NCBI GenBank assembly: GCA_028023455.1
Contig: JAQFVV010012405.1
Coordinates: forward strand, 3,229,149 to 3,293,148
Origin: Epiperipatus broadwayi
Lineage: Eukaryota; Onychophora; Udeonychophora; Euonychophora; Peripatidae
DNA length: 64,000 nt
Direction: 5' to 3'
In this document: one piece after another, positions 1 to 11,926 of the stretch
Layout: the number at the start of each line of letters is the position of its first letter
Numbering within the stretch: the stretch's first letter is position 1
Made by a program: the position numbers and the translations under genes
Notes under the pieces: model-generated
What the model was told of the DNA's origin: nothing
Seen by the model: only the letters and a program-made list of their open reading frames with translations
Databases searched by the model: none

Positions 1-75
1 TTGAAGCCTGTCCATTAAAGTATGAGGATTGGCTATCTCAATATATATCTGAGCACTTATAGCATATATATGTGG
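1..75 (+). repeat. Fragment of an interspersed repeat shared with 61560-61635
   Basis: The window opens with TTGAAGCCTGTCCATTAA followed by a diverged match that continues for about 70 bases. The same run recurs at 61560. The repeat is cut by the window edge and its class is unknown. Confidence 0.5.
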
Positions 76-2560
76 AGATGGTAATCTGGACCAACTGATG
101 ATTGCTGGTTTAGCATGAAATATGTATATTGGTGATTGTTTATCTTTTCAACATATATGTGTTCGAGTGTATCAGTGTTATGAGATAGTGTGGAGAGTGG
201 TGGGTTGTCTGAAAGTCTGTGCTCATATATACCCTATATATTACATATATAAACACAGGTATATAATAAGCCTATGTGTTTCAGTTAACTCTTTTTAGAA
301 ACGTTATATTTATTTATTTCACATGCTTATTCGAACAAAAGTGTTTATTCTTGCAATAATAGATTTATTCTCAAATAAAAGAAAATTAACATTAAGTTTC
401 TTATTTTACCAATGTAGTTTCAGAATATTAATGAAGCATTATGCAGCTCAATTATTAAATATGCCTAGGATAGTGGGAGAGTAATTGGTTTGGGAAATAA
501 AGGTCCCTGAATAAGATCCCATCATGCTTTTGAGTATGTTGATCTATTAGACTAATATAATATCAAATCTTTTGCTGGCATATGGACAACCTTACCTTTT
601 GCTAAGGCAATAATCCGGTTCTATAACTTTTGTGTTTCTCAGGCATAATTAACATTTCTGTTTAATTTACTACAAGTGTATTTTCAACAAAAATGTTTCT
701 ATTTACCAATTCAAAGTTAATCTCAAATGTGCAATAATTATCCAGAAGAAATGTTATAAATTTTTCAAACCTTTTCATCTCTACACTTGAGCATGTTTCA
801 TAAGTGCACACATAACCTCAAACAATTGCTTATAAGAACTTGTAAAATATTTTCATACCCATAATACATCCATGACTATTCATATACTGAAAACGATATG
901 ACTTGCACCCTCTTCCATTATATTTGAGAGTATAGAGTATAACATACTTTCAGGAAGTAATGAAATATGTTTTAATATATATTCTTTCAAATATCATGAA
1001 CAAAATTTGTTAGCTACAATCTTTTAGTTGTGCAATGTCATAGCTTAGAATTTTTATTGAGATAAACATTGTACAAAAGTATGGATTGTCAGCATTGGAT
1101 AATTTATTGCATTACTCAAACTGGGATGAATCGTGATTTCATCATGTTTTTGTCTGTTTAATTTAAACTGTTCTTTGTACTTATGTTAATATTTGTATAT
1201 AATATGTTATCAAAAAAAAGTTGCATGATTTCCAAGACAACTACAGTGTAATTATTATTATTTTTTCAAATAAAAACAACATTGAATTTTGTAACACATT
1301 TTGATACATGCTTTATGAAAGCATTTACAAACTCTTCCAAAGTCTGTGATTACTTCAAATGCCACAAATCTTTTTTGATTAACCAAGTCATATGCTTTAA
1401 TGAAATTTCATTCATCAATTTGTTTATATATTTCTGACTGGAAAAAATCTACATAAGAAAACTGTTTTAAGTATTTTTGGATGATAATTTCTACAGTTTT
1501 TTTTCACTCGCCTTTTTTTTGTTTTGAAAATTGAAAAAAAAAAATCCTTAAAATCAAATAACAAACATACCAGTTTCTATCATTATTTTGGATTATCAAC
1601 TTTAATAAAAATAAGAGGGCCCTTCATTGACTTAGTAGAATTATTATATTTTTTGTAGATCTGTACATCGATTTCAATGATTCTAAAAAAGTAATAAATA
1701 AGTAAAATTTTAAAAAAATCTAAAGTGCCTATGATCACAAATGATTACATAATCTTTGCATTATGACTTCCACAAGTTTCATGTGTCTTTTTTGTTTGTT
1801 TTTTAATGAATCTGTTTATAGATTTAAATCCACATGCTTAACATAATTTTATGCTTCATAAAATATAACCTTGAAAATATAAAATGGTAATTTTACTTTG
1901 AACTAGCTGTTAAACTTTAATATGAATGACAACTGCTTCTAAATGAGAAACATCAAATTTCCTAGCAATTTGTTTAGGGTGTCACTTTTTAAATTCTGTT
2001 AACATATATCATTTGGGAGTAAATTACTCCTGTAATATGTCCAATAATCTATCCTTATAAGTATTCTGATAATATTATTTTATATTCTGACACCTAATTT
2101 TGACTTAATTCACAATTAAAACAACTGTTGAAGCATAAGCATTGTTAAACATTGAATAAACCAAATTTGACCTCACAGCAAGCAAAGTCATCACTGTTTT
2201 TATCATGTATTATCTATACTTATCAAGCTGCATTTATGTCATGTTTCCAATAATGTTTTTATATATGTAAGGAATTCAATATCTGTCATGGGTTAGCGAT
2301 ATCCCAGGTTTTTCTTGCCATATCTAACATTGGAGATTTTACTAATGATTAAAACCATTACAAATTGACATAAGAAATCTTAAGTTCATGCAAACATTTG
2401 TTTATTTTTGAATATGTATATTTATATTTAGAATATGCATTATTTAAGTAAATATATTGAAACAGTATTCTTTATCAATCATCCATAGTAGTACATTTAT
2501 CCTAGTTTCACCCCCAAGTTGGTGTATATTTATTCAGAGCTTAGTAGAAAGGTATAATAA
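76..2560. other. AT-rich intronic DNA without recognised features
   Basis: Apart from short TA runs and poly-A or poly-T tracts I see no gene, exon with splice sites, or classifiable repeat. Confidence 0.5.
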
Positions 2561-2574
2561 TATGTATATGCCTG

Positions 2575-2797
2575 TAAACAGGCACAACTCTTCATACAAT
2601 AGTGTCACTCAGTAGGTGAAGTGCTCTCAGATCCAAAACTCCTCACTGATGAAGGCCACAAGCCAGAAACTAGTCTAGGGATATTGGATGAGTACGCACT
2701 AGATAGCGATTTTATGCACAAGTTTTTTGGCATCTATTGATTACTCTGGTTGGTACTGAGTGGCACTATTGTATGGAGAGTTTTGCCTGTTTTAATA
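2575..2797 (+). repeat. Hammerhead-bearing repeat, copy 1, with inverted ends
   Basis: A left arm at 2575-2614 is the inverted match of 2754-2794 (ending AGAGTTTTGCCTGTTTTA). Between them is a hammerhead core and a tail with GATTTTATGCACAAG. The same family recurs at 3060-3270 and in both arms of 49396-49765. The arrangement looks like two inverted terminal repeats whose left arm has mostly been deleted. I infer a Penelope-type terminal repeat because hammerheads are known from those. Confidence 0.6.
2633..2690 (+). ncRNA. Hammerhead ribozyme motif, canonical core
   Basis: The core reads CTGATGA (2646-2652), then stem II GGC-CACAA-GCC (2654-2664), then GAAAC (2666-2670), TA and GTC (2673-2675). 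Stem III is the very short palindrome ACTAGT, typical of hammerheads thought to act as dimers. Stem I pairs TCCTCA with TAGGGA with one mismatch, and a distal helix pairs ATCCAA with TTGGAT. Position 10.1/11.1 is an A-A mismatch. The motif is self-cleaving by family; activity is not shown. Confidence 0.72.
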
Positions 2798-3059
2798 ACA
2801 GTAATGTGCTAGCATAAGAAATAATGATCATGTGATGGTTAGTGATTTAACACCAATCCTTCCTAATAGGATAGTGGTGGCTATGGATGTTAAAGAGCCA
2901 AAGACACCAAAATGTATGGATACTGAACTGGGTTCAGACCCATATGACTATATAAACTATTGAGTTTAAATTGAAAATATTGTGTTTTCAATTTTATTCT
3001 CATAGTTTTATAGTTAAACAGAGATAAAAGGTGGTTGCTAGAGGGTTGCATTAGATCCT

Positions 3060-3270
3060 AAGATCTAGGTGCAGTGCTCTCAGATCCAAAGCTCCTCACT
3101 GACAAAGGCCACAAGCCGGAAACTAGTCTGGAGATATTGGATGAGTAGGCACTAGATAGGGATTTTATGCACAAGCCTTCTGACATCCATTGATTACTCT
3201 GGTTGGCACTGAATGGCACTACTGTATGGAGAGTTTTGCCTGTTTTAATAACAGTAATGTGCTAGCATAA
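3060..3270 (+). repeat. Hammerhead-bearing repeat, copy 2
   Basis: This is a second copy of the 2.6-kb family, in the same orientation about 450 bases downstream and ending in the same AGAGTTTTGCCTGTTTTA tail. It lacks the left inverted arm. Confidence 0.6.
3085..3142 (+). ncRNA. Hammerhead ribozyme motif with mutated G8
   Basis: The core is CTGACAA (3099-3105), stem II GGC/GCC, then GAAAC-TA-GTC (3118-3128). G8 has become A while C3 is unchanged, so the essential C3-G8 pair is lost and cleavage is predicted to fail. Confidence 0.6.
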
Positions 3271-3299
3271 GAATAGTGAGCATGTGATGTTTAGTGGTA

Positions 3300-4140
3300 T
3301 TATCTTATAAATCGATTTTGTAAATAATGTAAATAATTTCTAAAAATAAGGCAAACATAATCATAAAGTTTAAAGTAATAAAGTTAAACATTACCTAGTA
3401 TGTGAATTTTTACACATACTTATATATGAAAGGAGCTTGCAAAGTTATAGATTTCAAACTTTGTTATTCTTTAATTTTTATTTTGTTTATTTTTCAAAGA
3501 TGGTAAATCTCTTGCACTAATTAGCTCTCTTTCCTAAAAATTATAGTTTTTAAGTTGACTAACTCATGTATATAATAAAATGTTTACCACATTAAAATCT
3601 ATTTTTATAAAATGATTTTATTTCTTGGAAATTAGCTGACCACACCTGGGTTTTAAAATCTGTAAAAACAAGAGTAAACTTAAAATATATTAAAATTTAT
3701 TTTTGTAACCAAGTGAAAGCTAGATAACTGGCGCTATTTTTCTCAATTACTTGTTTTCTAAATTACAGAGGTAATGGTTTTGTTTGTAAAGCTTATAGCA
3801 CACATGTAAAATAAAGATTAAAAATTTGTCTCAACTTGTAAATGAATGGCATTTACAGATGGGGAGAGTGTTCTTATAAAAATTCCTGATTGGAATTAAA
3901 TTGGGTTGGATACTAGATAGGTTGGATATTAGATAATTTTAACATGTAATGCCCACTTTTGCAATGAAAAGCCAATGCTAGAATGGCAATCCATGGCTGT
4001 CCACTCTCGTGGGAGATGAGTCATCAGTGATGGGAGAAGTTCAAACCAGCAGCCTGCCCAGAAAGTAAAGTTGAACAGATCAGCCTGGCAGAGAAGTGGA
4101 AGAATATTGTTTGCACCTATATTTTTTAATGTAAGAAAGT
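3300..4140. other. AT-rich DNA; a GC-richer patch at about 3960-4080
   Basis: There is no coding signal with splice sites. The patch at 3960-4080 is richer in G and C than its surroundings and may be a fragment of an unclassified repeat. Confidence 0.4.
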
Positions 4141-4662
4141 GCTATTACATCACATTTCAATTTGCAACTTTGTTTAAGAAAAACGAAACTGTATTGGGAT
4201 ATTATATATGCTATATTTCAAGCAACAACTTGTTTAAATAACTTTGCTATAGCGTTTGTAGATGTCTTCTGTTAAAGTATTTTTTTAATCTGCTATTATT
4301 CACCTGGAGATCAATCACCTTTGATAAAAGTGCTAATTTAAGAATAGAAAGGTAAATTTTATAATTTTAATTAAAGAAGATTTGTAAAGAAGGACATCAA
4401 TCAACTGATCATTGTGTAAATGGTAGAGCTATTACGTCACATTTCTATTTGCAATTTGGTTTAAATAAAATGTAAAGAAGTATCTGCAACTTCTTTAAAT
4501 AACTTTGCTAGGGTTTTGTTGATCTCTTCTGTTAAATTATTTTTTTAATCTGCTGTTATTCACAAGGAGGTCAGCTTTGATTACAGTGCTATACTTTTAA
4601 TTAAAGAAGAGTTGTAAACAAGGCAGGAGGACATTAATCAACTAATCATTGCGTAAATGGTG
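4141..4662 (+). repeat. Diverged tandem duplication, two units of about 235-287 bp
   Basis: Unit A (4141-4427) and unit B (4428-4662) both begin GCTATTAC-TCACATTT and end with ATCAACT-ATCATTG-GTAAATGG. Unit B is shorter through internal deletions. No coding potential is seen. Confidence 0.7.
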
Positions 4663-5089
4663 CCAAATTGAACTCGGAACAAAAAATTCGTAATATTTCT
4701 ACAAATATATTTTTAAAACTCTCTATTTTAATATTCTTAATTATTTAAATTCTTGTTAAAATAACATCTTGTAACATTCTTGCCAATAAATATAATAATT
4801 TTTCCTGTAACTGTATTCAATGATTATTTTAAAATACCTTTTAAACTTTCTATTTTAAACTTGCTAATATATTTAATTACTTACTATTTATTACTCTGTA
4901 TTTAAGTGTTGTGACTTCTTATTTGCAAATAGTTTTTTATTTTTTAAATATTAAATGTATATTTTTGAAAAGTTACTCAGTAATTCTTCATGCAGGAGGG
5001 GGGGGCAGTTTATCTCTTAGTAATACACCAAATTCTGTATTTGCATTTTAATTATTTTTGATCGTATTCTTGATGCAATTTGAGAAATA

Positions 5090-6190
5090 GATTCTCTCAT
5101 GTAATATTTTTTTTAGTTTATATAATCTTTGCTTTTAAATCTGATCATTTGCAAATATTGATAGCTACTTAATTTGACTTATTTTTGATATGCCATAATT
5201 TCAAACCAGTAATATTCTTTTTAGCTTATATAACCATTGCATTTAAATATGTGATCGTTGGCAAATATTGAAAGCTACTTCATTTGCCATGTTTGTCCGC
5301 CATGTTTCTTTGTCGATTAGCATAGATTTCTTTATTTTTTAAATTTTAATTATTGTAGGATATTACATCATTTTCTTGTTTGTTTTTAATATAATTTATA
5401 CTTTCCATGTATTTCTTGGATATATATATCTTCAGTCATTTTTCGATTTAAATGAAGAAATTTTGATGTTGGGGGGGGGGGAGGGTGTTTCTTGTATTTT
5501 CATGGAATTTTTTATTTTTAAATTTGAATTTTATAGTACTGTTCTTTTTAGCTTATATAACCATTGCTTTTATATCTGATCATTTGCAAATATTGACAGC
5601 TACTTAATTTTTCCATTTATATTTGGAAATGTTGAAAGGTAAATAATTTGATGATTTTGGTTTTCCCGCTTTTTTGTCCGCTATGCTTGCTTTTGGATCA
5701 ATCACGGACTTAGTTATTTTTTAAATTTTAATTATTATAGGATATTACATCATTTTCTTGTTTGTTTTTAATATAATTTATACTTTCCATGTATTTCTTG
5801 GATATATATATCTTAAGTCATTTTTATTTTTTGATTCAAGTGAAGAAATTTTGATTTGGGGGGGGGGGGTAGGTGTTTCTCGTATTTTCATGGAATTTTT
5901 AATTTGAATTTACTTGTCCCCCCCCCCATAATTTGTACTTTTCCATGTATTTTTTGGATATATATATATATCCTCAGTCATTTTTATTTCTCGATTTAAG
6001 TGAAGAATTTTTTATTGGGGGGGGGGGGTAGGTGTTTCTCATATTCGCATGGTTTTTTCATTTTTTTTTTTTTAATTTCATATCATTTTGTTGTTTTCTT
6101 TTTTATTTGGCATTTTTCAGCCACTTTCATCGCTTTTTTTAAGTTCAATTTCATAGCATTTGGTTTTTTTTTGTATTTGTGAATTTTGAG
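5090..6190 (+). repeat. Complex tandem repeat with long G tracts
   Basis: About three degenerate units of roughly 330-380 bp. Shared blocks are GCTTATATAACCATTGC (near 5225 and 5550), ATATTACATCATTTTC (near 5359 and 5740) and CTTTCCATGTATTTCTTGG (near 5400, 5780 and 5940). Units carry a run of about 10-13 G after a GAAGAAATTTTGAT-like block (near 5470, 5860, 6017), and one C run lies at 5919-5929. The short open frames here are by-products of the repeat. Confidence 0.7.
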
Positions 6191-6559
6191 CCACTTCATA
6201 AATAAATTAATCACTTGCAGGTTTCAGGCCGGTTGTTGATGGTGTCACAGCGCCATCTGATGGTGGCAGTATGGTCCCTCCATGACTACCAAGTAATCTT
6301 GTCACAAGAACATGTAAGAATGCCACTTTTTGTTCTTGTTGTAGCTTTATTGTTTATTTAATCAATAAATATGTATGTTGAAGTGAGTATACCATGTTAT
6401 AAAGCCAATAAGAAATTGCTTAGTATCAGCTTATGTAATGCTGTTAAGTAGAAATTTTTTTTTTCTTTCATGTTGTCTAGTCAAGTTTTAATAATCATTA
6501 AATACCAGATAATAGTGCTTAATAAATCCTTATCCAGTGTTTATTCCATACAATATTCC

Positions 6560-6620
6560 TAGATTTTCAGCACAACTTTCTGATGAAAGCCTAATTTAAA
6601 AACTAGTCAATAGGATAGCA
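6560..6620 (+). ncRNA. Degenerate hammerhead ribozyme motif
   Basis: The core CTGATGA (6580-6586) is intact and followed by a remnant AAGCC stem, then AAAAC-TA-GTC. The catalytic G12 of GAAA is replaced by A, so this copy is predicted inactive. Confidence 0.5.
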
Positions 6621-6979
6621 TTGGATAGGAATTTATTAAGCATTATTATCCTGCATCTATTAATTATTAAAGTATAAACTAAATGGCAAAGCCATAATGA
6701 AAAAAAGTGAACTTGTTTCTGAAAAGTGTTATGAAATCTGAGATCATGTCATTTCTTGTTGGTTTTATCTGGCCAAGAATACAAATACTTATAGTTATTA
6801 AAAACTAAGGATACCATAATATATAGATTCTGAATTAGTTTTAGATCTCTGCGAAAAAAGCTGACTTTTTTTTTTCAATTTGGGCTGGTTGCTTGAGAAC
6901 AAACAAAGAAGTAAAAGAAGGCTATTTGAGAAAAAGTACATTATATCTAAATGATGTGGGTGAACTGTTTTTAAATCTA

Positions 6980-7025
6980 TGAACTCCTCACTGATTAAAC
7001 CATAAGTTTGAAATGAATGTGGGAA
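6980..7025 (+). ncRNA. Eroded hammerhead relic
   Basis: CTCACTGATTA is followed by an AAACC-like stem and TTTGAAAT in the positions expected from the family, but the core and the cleavage triplet are lost. Confidence 0.3.
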
Positions 7026-7100
7026 TACTGAATAGCACAGCATTGATAGAGTTTTATTAAGCATTACCATCTGCTATCTATTGATTACTGAAGCTTATAG

Positions 7101-8639
7101 TAAATAGTATATCTATTGTGAGAAAAAAAGAATTTTCTATAGTATAGAATATTTATAGTAGTACTTGACTTGCATCACTGATATAATAAAGCCAATGTTC
7201 TGATGAAAATAAAGTAGTATTATGTTTGTAGTTATAAATTCTATAGTTAGAAATCTTCAGATCGTTATAAAAATGCTTACTTTTAATCTTTTACTTTACA
7301 ACCTCTCATTATGTTGTCTTTCATATTACACAATCTATAACCTGATTTGTTTTTATTATAATATTCATTATTTTTTCACACCATTAATTAATAAAAAAAA
7401 TAGGTATTTAAAGTGAATAAAAAAAATTGATTTGACTATTAAAGCTATTTTTAAAACAAATATTTTTATCATTAACATTTTCTCTCTATATTAAACATTT
7501 TGTTAAAATTTGTATGCAAAAGAGAGCCATAAAGAGAATAAGAAATTTTAAAAAGGAATTGGAGGAGTAAGAGGAAAAAAAATAAGGTAAAAAAGAGGAA
7601 AGAGAAAAAAAAAGGCAATACAACAATGGGTGAAAAACAGGATAAGTAATTATAGATGAAAATAGTAAGAAGCGAAAATAGGGAACTGAAGCAGAGAGGA
7701 TAAAATAGAATTGATTAGAAAATTTGAATTATATAAACAAAAAGATAATTTTTTAGATATGCATTAAATATTTTATTATCATAGAGTTCATTGAGTCTTG
7801 CTGATTTTGATATAAAGGCAATCAAATCTATTTCATTAAGCACTAATTAAATTACTCTCTACGCTAGATCTATCTTTTTTTTATTATAATAGAGTTTTTT
7901 TTTTCTTTCAGAATTCGTATTAATTTTGACTGTAATAATAAATTTAGATATATGTAGAGTTACACTGGTCACTGGCGACTAATGAGTTAGTCGTTGTTTT
8001 AAAGACTTTTATAGTATAATCAATGAATAAAACAATCAATTACTTTATTTATTTACAAGTCTGCATATACATACAAAAAATAATGATAACTTTTTTAAAT
8101 AATCTTTCTATTATATTTTTGTGGCCTTCTCCAAAGATATGTAAACTATGTTTTATATTTTGTTCATGTTTACGACTAAATTAAATCTATAAACTAATAA
8201 CAAAAAGAGTGAACTTTCAAGAGTGTTTCATTTTGTTATTAAGGTTAATTGTTTGCCTTGTTGTTAATAATAGAGCCCAGCCAGGTGTTATTAGCACATA
8301 TTTGATTTTGACATTTAAATAGTCATTATGGTCTATTGTAGATTTTCGTGTGCTGTAGTTAGCTTTTCTTGACAAGCATTACAGTGATCAGTTCTTTTTA
8401 AAATAAATCAACTACTTTTGAAATATTTGTAGTGTGTTCACATAAATATAATCTTTTAACATATCCTTTTTTCATTTAATAATTATTCTGTCTACTTCTC
8501 TATGGCTATATTTTAAATGTTTTTGCCAACTGAGCTCTGCCTATCTTCTGCTTTTTATTTTTAGATTCATAATCATTTTTAATTAAGTATTACATTATTA
8601 AGGTTTATTCTATATAAAGCTGTTAAATCGTTGCCCTTA
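7101..8639. other. AT-rich DNA with a purine-rich tract at 7545-7700
   Basis: There is no gene or classifiable repeat. The purine-rich stretch is low-complexity sequence dominated by GA and A runs. Confidence 0.5.
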
Positions 8640-9352
8640 AGAGTAAACCTTATACATGTAGATCAAGAATTATACACAGGATACAATAAACTAATAGTCA
8701 GAGGAATAATTTAATACAGATTCAGTGGAAATAATTAAAAGATGGATAAAATACAGAATTTAATATTTCTACATAGAATGTGTTTTTTGTCAAACAACTT
8801 TTTGTAAAGTTATTAATCTACTATAACATTGTACAAGTAATTTTATCTCTAATGAAATTACTTTTACTATATATACGTGAAGTACTTTAGGCACATAAAA
8901 ATTATTAAAGTCAAGGTGATATGTTGAGGCAATATATGGCTTATTAACTTCAGGAACTGATTTTGTTGGAAGTGATGTTCTATGATGTTTTCTGCTGTTA
9001 CCACTGGTACAAGGTTGCTTCTTATTGAGAAGTTCTGACAGTTTTGCATCTGAAATTGCTGCTAAAAAACAAAAAGTATCCTTGATTTTCTGTCATTTAT
9101 ACATAAGCTTTATTCCAAAGTACAGTAGGCACAATTGGACAGATGTAATTTTTAGTCTAATATTTAATTGGATTAACTCTAATTAAATTCTTAATCTGAC
9201 TAATATTTAATTGGGTTAACTCTAATTAAAACATTAATTAAAGTTTACAAAAATAATTCTTGTTCAATTTAAATAAGATTAATTACATTCTTTTTATTTC
9301 AATATTTCCGGCATAACTTATTTTGGTTTCTTAATAATAAAGTCAGCTTCTT
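8640..9352 (-). repeat. 3' LTR of the old antisense gypsy element
   Basis: It aligns with 20812-21497 from the block AGATCAAGAATTA-ACA near its left edge to AAGTCAGCTTCTTTA near its right edge, with many substitutions and indels. The open frames inside are fortuitous. Confidence 0.6.
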
Positions 9353-11926
9353 TATTTTCTGGATCTCATTGATTTATTTTTCTAATGTTTTTTCTTTTTT
9401 TAACTGATTCCAAAGTTGTTGTTTCTATTGGATTTCCTTTTCTGTTGTTTCAATCTGTTGATTTTTAACACTGGTTTGATTTGCAGTCTGCTTTGTTTCA
9501 TTTGATTTTACTTCAGTTTCATCTTAATTTTCGTTTGAGTTTTTTACTTGGTATTCAATGATTATTTTCAGATTAGAATACAGAATTACCTTTGCTGATG
9601 GTTTAAATGGTTTAGATTTCATTACTATTCATACTTTTTAAGATACACTGTAATTATTTATTTGTATAGTCTACTTATAATTATATTTTATATTCATTTT
9701 TTAGTTAAGTAATCTTGCATTGAGAGTTTTTGCCTATTAAAATGTTCCCTTCTTGTTCTTTTTGTTTGACTATATAATCTTCTTTGGGTATTAACACTAT
9801 CAGTTTAATTCTGAATATTCTGTCTATCATTGACTTAACTGTAGATTTACCTGTAATCATCATAAGTTTGTATGTTGATAAAGTAAAACTGTAGATAAAG
9901 CTTTTATTTTTGTACTGCCAATTTCTTTTTAGATGTTAAGTTGTTGAACATCATTTTATTCTAACCCATTTGATTCTGGATGATAAGTGGGTGTCAAAAT
10001 GTGTCCAGTGCCTCATTTACTAAAATATTCTTCTACTTTGTATGCTTTGAACCTTATATACTATTATCTATTATTATTAGTTCTAATAGCCTATGATATG
10101 AAATGATTTTCATTAAGATATATATTTTTTTAACAATGTGACACTCTGCCCATTAGAAATGCACCAATAAATATCATTAGTATCTTATTAGTATTTGAAC
10201 CTGCAAGATATATGTAAACTTTTTGTCATAGTTTCTTTGCCTCTGGTCAGGCTATATACATTTTTTTCTGCCATATTTTGGATTTATTGACAGTTCATAC
10301 ACTTTTTAATATATTTTTTGATTTTATTTGTGATGTTTAGCTATCAAATGTATTCATGTGCCAATGTTTTAACATGCATAATATCTGGTTGGTTTTATGT
10401 AACAGTTTCAGCATGTAGTGCCTACCTTTGGTTGGTATTACCTCTCTATTCCTGTTAGTGTATAGTTTTTGCTTTCAATTAATTTTTTATTTGTTTGTCC
10501 AAAATGCTGGATTCAAGAATTGTGGTTTTCAGCTTACCAGCCTTTTTGCATCCAATTGATTAGTAAATCATAGCTCTTGTCTTTATTTGTCCATATTGCT
10601 GTTTTGCTGTTCAATGCTTCGCAATTTAAAATTGATGTAATTTATGTATTTTTTCACCAATGTATCAGTGTTTTTAATTTTTTTACATTGTACATGCATG
10701 AGTAAAATAATCATATGTGATTAGCTTATTTTTTCATGTAAAAATTATCTAGCTTTAAATAATATTACTAATTTGTTACTTGCCAATATTTCTAATAGAA
10801 GTTTGAAACAGTTTTCAAATAAGTATGAAATGTTTTGATGCTGAATGTTACTGGATAATATTTTTTTTATTTATCTGATAATTTTATCCAGTGTTCAATA
10901 GCATGCATACTCCCCATTCTGAATCATCTGTTATTAATCATATATTTATTATCTAAATAAATCCTTAATTTTTCTGATGTCACTAACTCTTGGGTGATTT
11001 TTCAAGTTGAAAAATCACTGTATAACTATGTTGTTTTTCAAATGGCACTAATATTATTTTAAAGAAAATTTTCAAAGTAATTGATCAGACTGAGAAGTGA
11101 AATGTTTTTTGAAGTGAAGCTAATACTTTTCTCATATTTGGCACTGACATCATTCTTTGATTAAATATTTATTGGTAGTTATGCTGTAATTATTGTATAT
11201 GTGAATTTGATCATTTGCCTTTGTTACTATGTTCCCAATCTGACATTTTTTATTAGTGTGAGTACACCCTTACTAGCCATATCTTGGCATTTTCTTTTCA
11301 ACTTTTTGTTTTGAGCAAAGAGTATCATTTGTGGCTTATAAATTTATGGGTTAGAATTTTCTAGAAATTCTGTATGAACAATTTTCAGAAATTCTATCTC
11401 CAAATGGGCTTGTTAATATAGTATCCTATTTATTGTTGAACAATTTTAGATATTTATTATAAATTTCTTGTTCTAGAGCAATTTTTTTCACAATGTTTAT
11501 GTGAATTCCAACTACTTCACATCATTCTCTATCTAGTATTGGGTTTATGTTTTTTTTTTTTTTTGCTATATAATTATGGTATGTGACTTGTTTTGCTTTT
11601 AACTGTTGACTTTTGACAATCATTTTAAGTTTATGCCTATTCACATCTTGAGCTTTAATATTTTATCTTTTCTATTGATGAAATTGTATCATGATTATAT
11701 GATAGTGTACTGCAATAAATATTAGACATTATCAATATTTCTGAGCCACTGTCTATTTCCATGCTTCACATTTATAGCTTTATTTTTTGCTTCACTTGCA
11801 AATTTTAATTGTGGGACCTAATTCTTCGCAACAGTGGAAAATGGCTTATCATTTATGTGGATATTCGCACTTGATTTTATACTTCTATATATTTTAGGTT
11901 TTTGATTCTTAATTTTTTTTATATAT
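9353..11926 (-). pseudogene. Decayed pol (RT, RNase H, integrase) of the old gypsy element
   Basis: Read on the minus strand. Near 11.2-11.3 kb an SDWE-like block resembles the start of the Mag-type RT (SDWASP in relatives). Near 10.3 kb a zinc-finger remnant with CMNCQ is followed by a diverged segment of the kind seen before the integrase core. At about 10.0 kb is TPTYHPESNGL, where the integrase catalytic E region begins, then LSTVLLYQHTN. There are many stops in every frame. The segment ends abruptly at 11926, where the younger element is inserted. A Ty3/gypsy assignment is secure; the Mag clade is an inference from these motifs. Confidence 0.55.

Larger units (their letters stand above)
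6545..7100 (+). repeat. Two old copies of a hammerhead-bearing repeat family
   Basis: The copies at about 6545-6665 and 6965-7100 share a layout with the 2.6-kb family: hammerhead core, then a GGATAG/GATAGGAATTTATTAAGC block and a CATCTATTRATTA tail. They are more diverged and probably a sister family. Confidence 0.5.

Noticed and set aside
6250-6272. CTCF-like motif in CGCCATCTGATGGTGGCAG
   Set aside because: It is close to the core consensus but has a mismatch at an important position, and a single match in 64 kb without conservation or binding data is not support.
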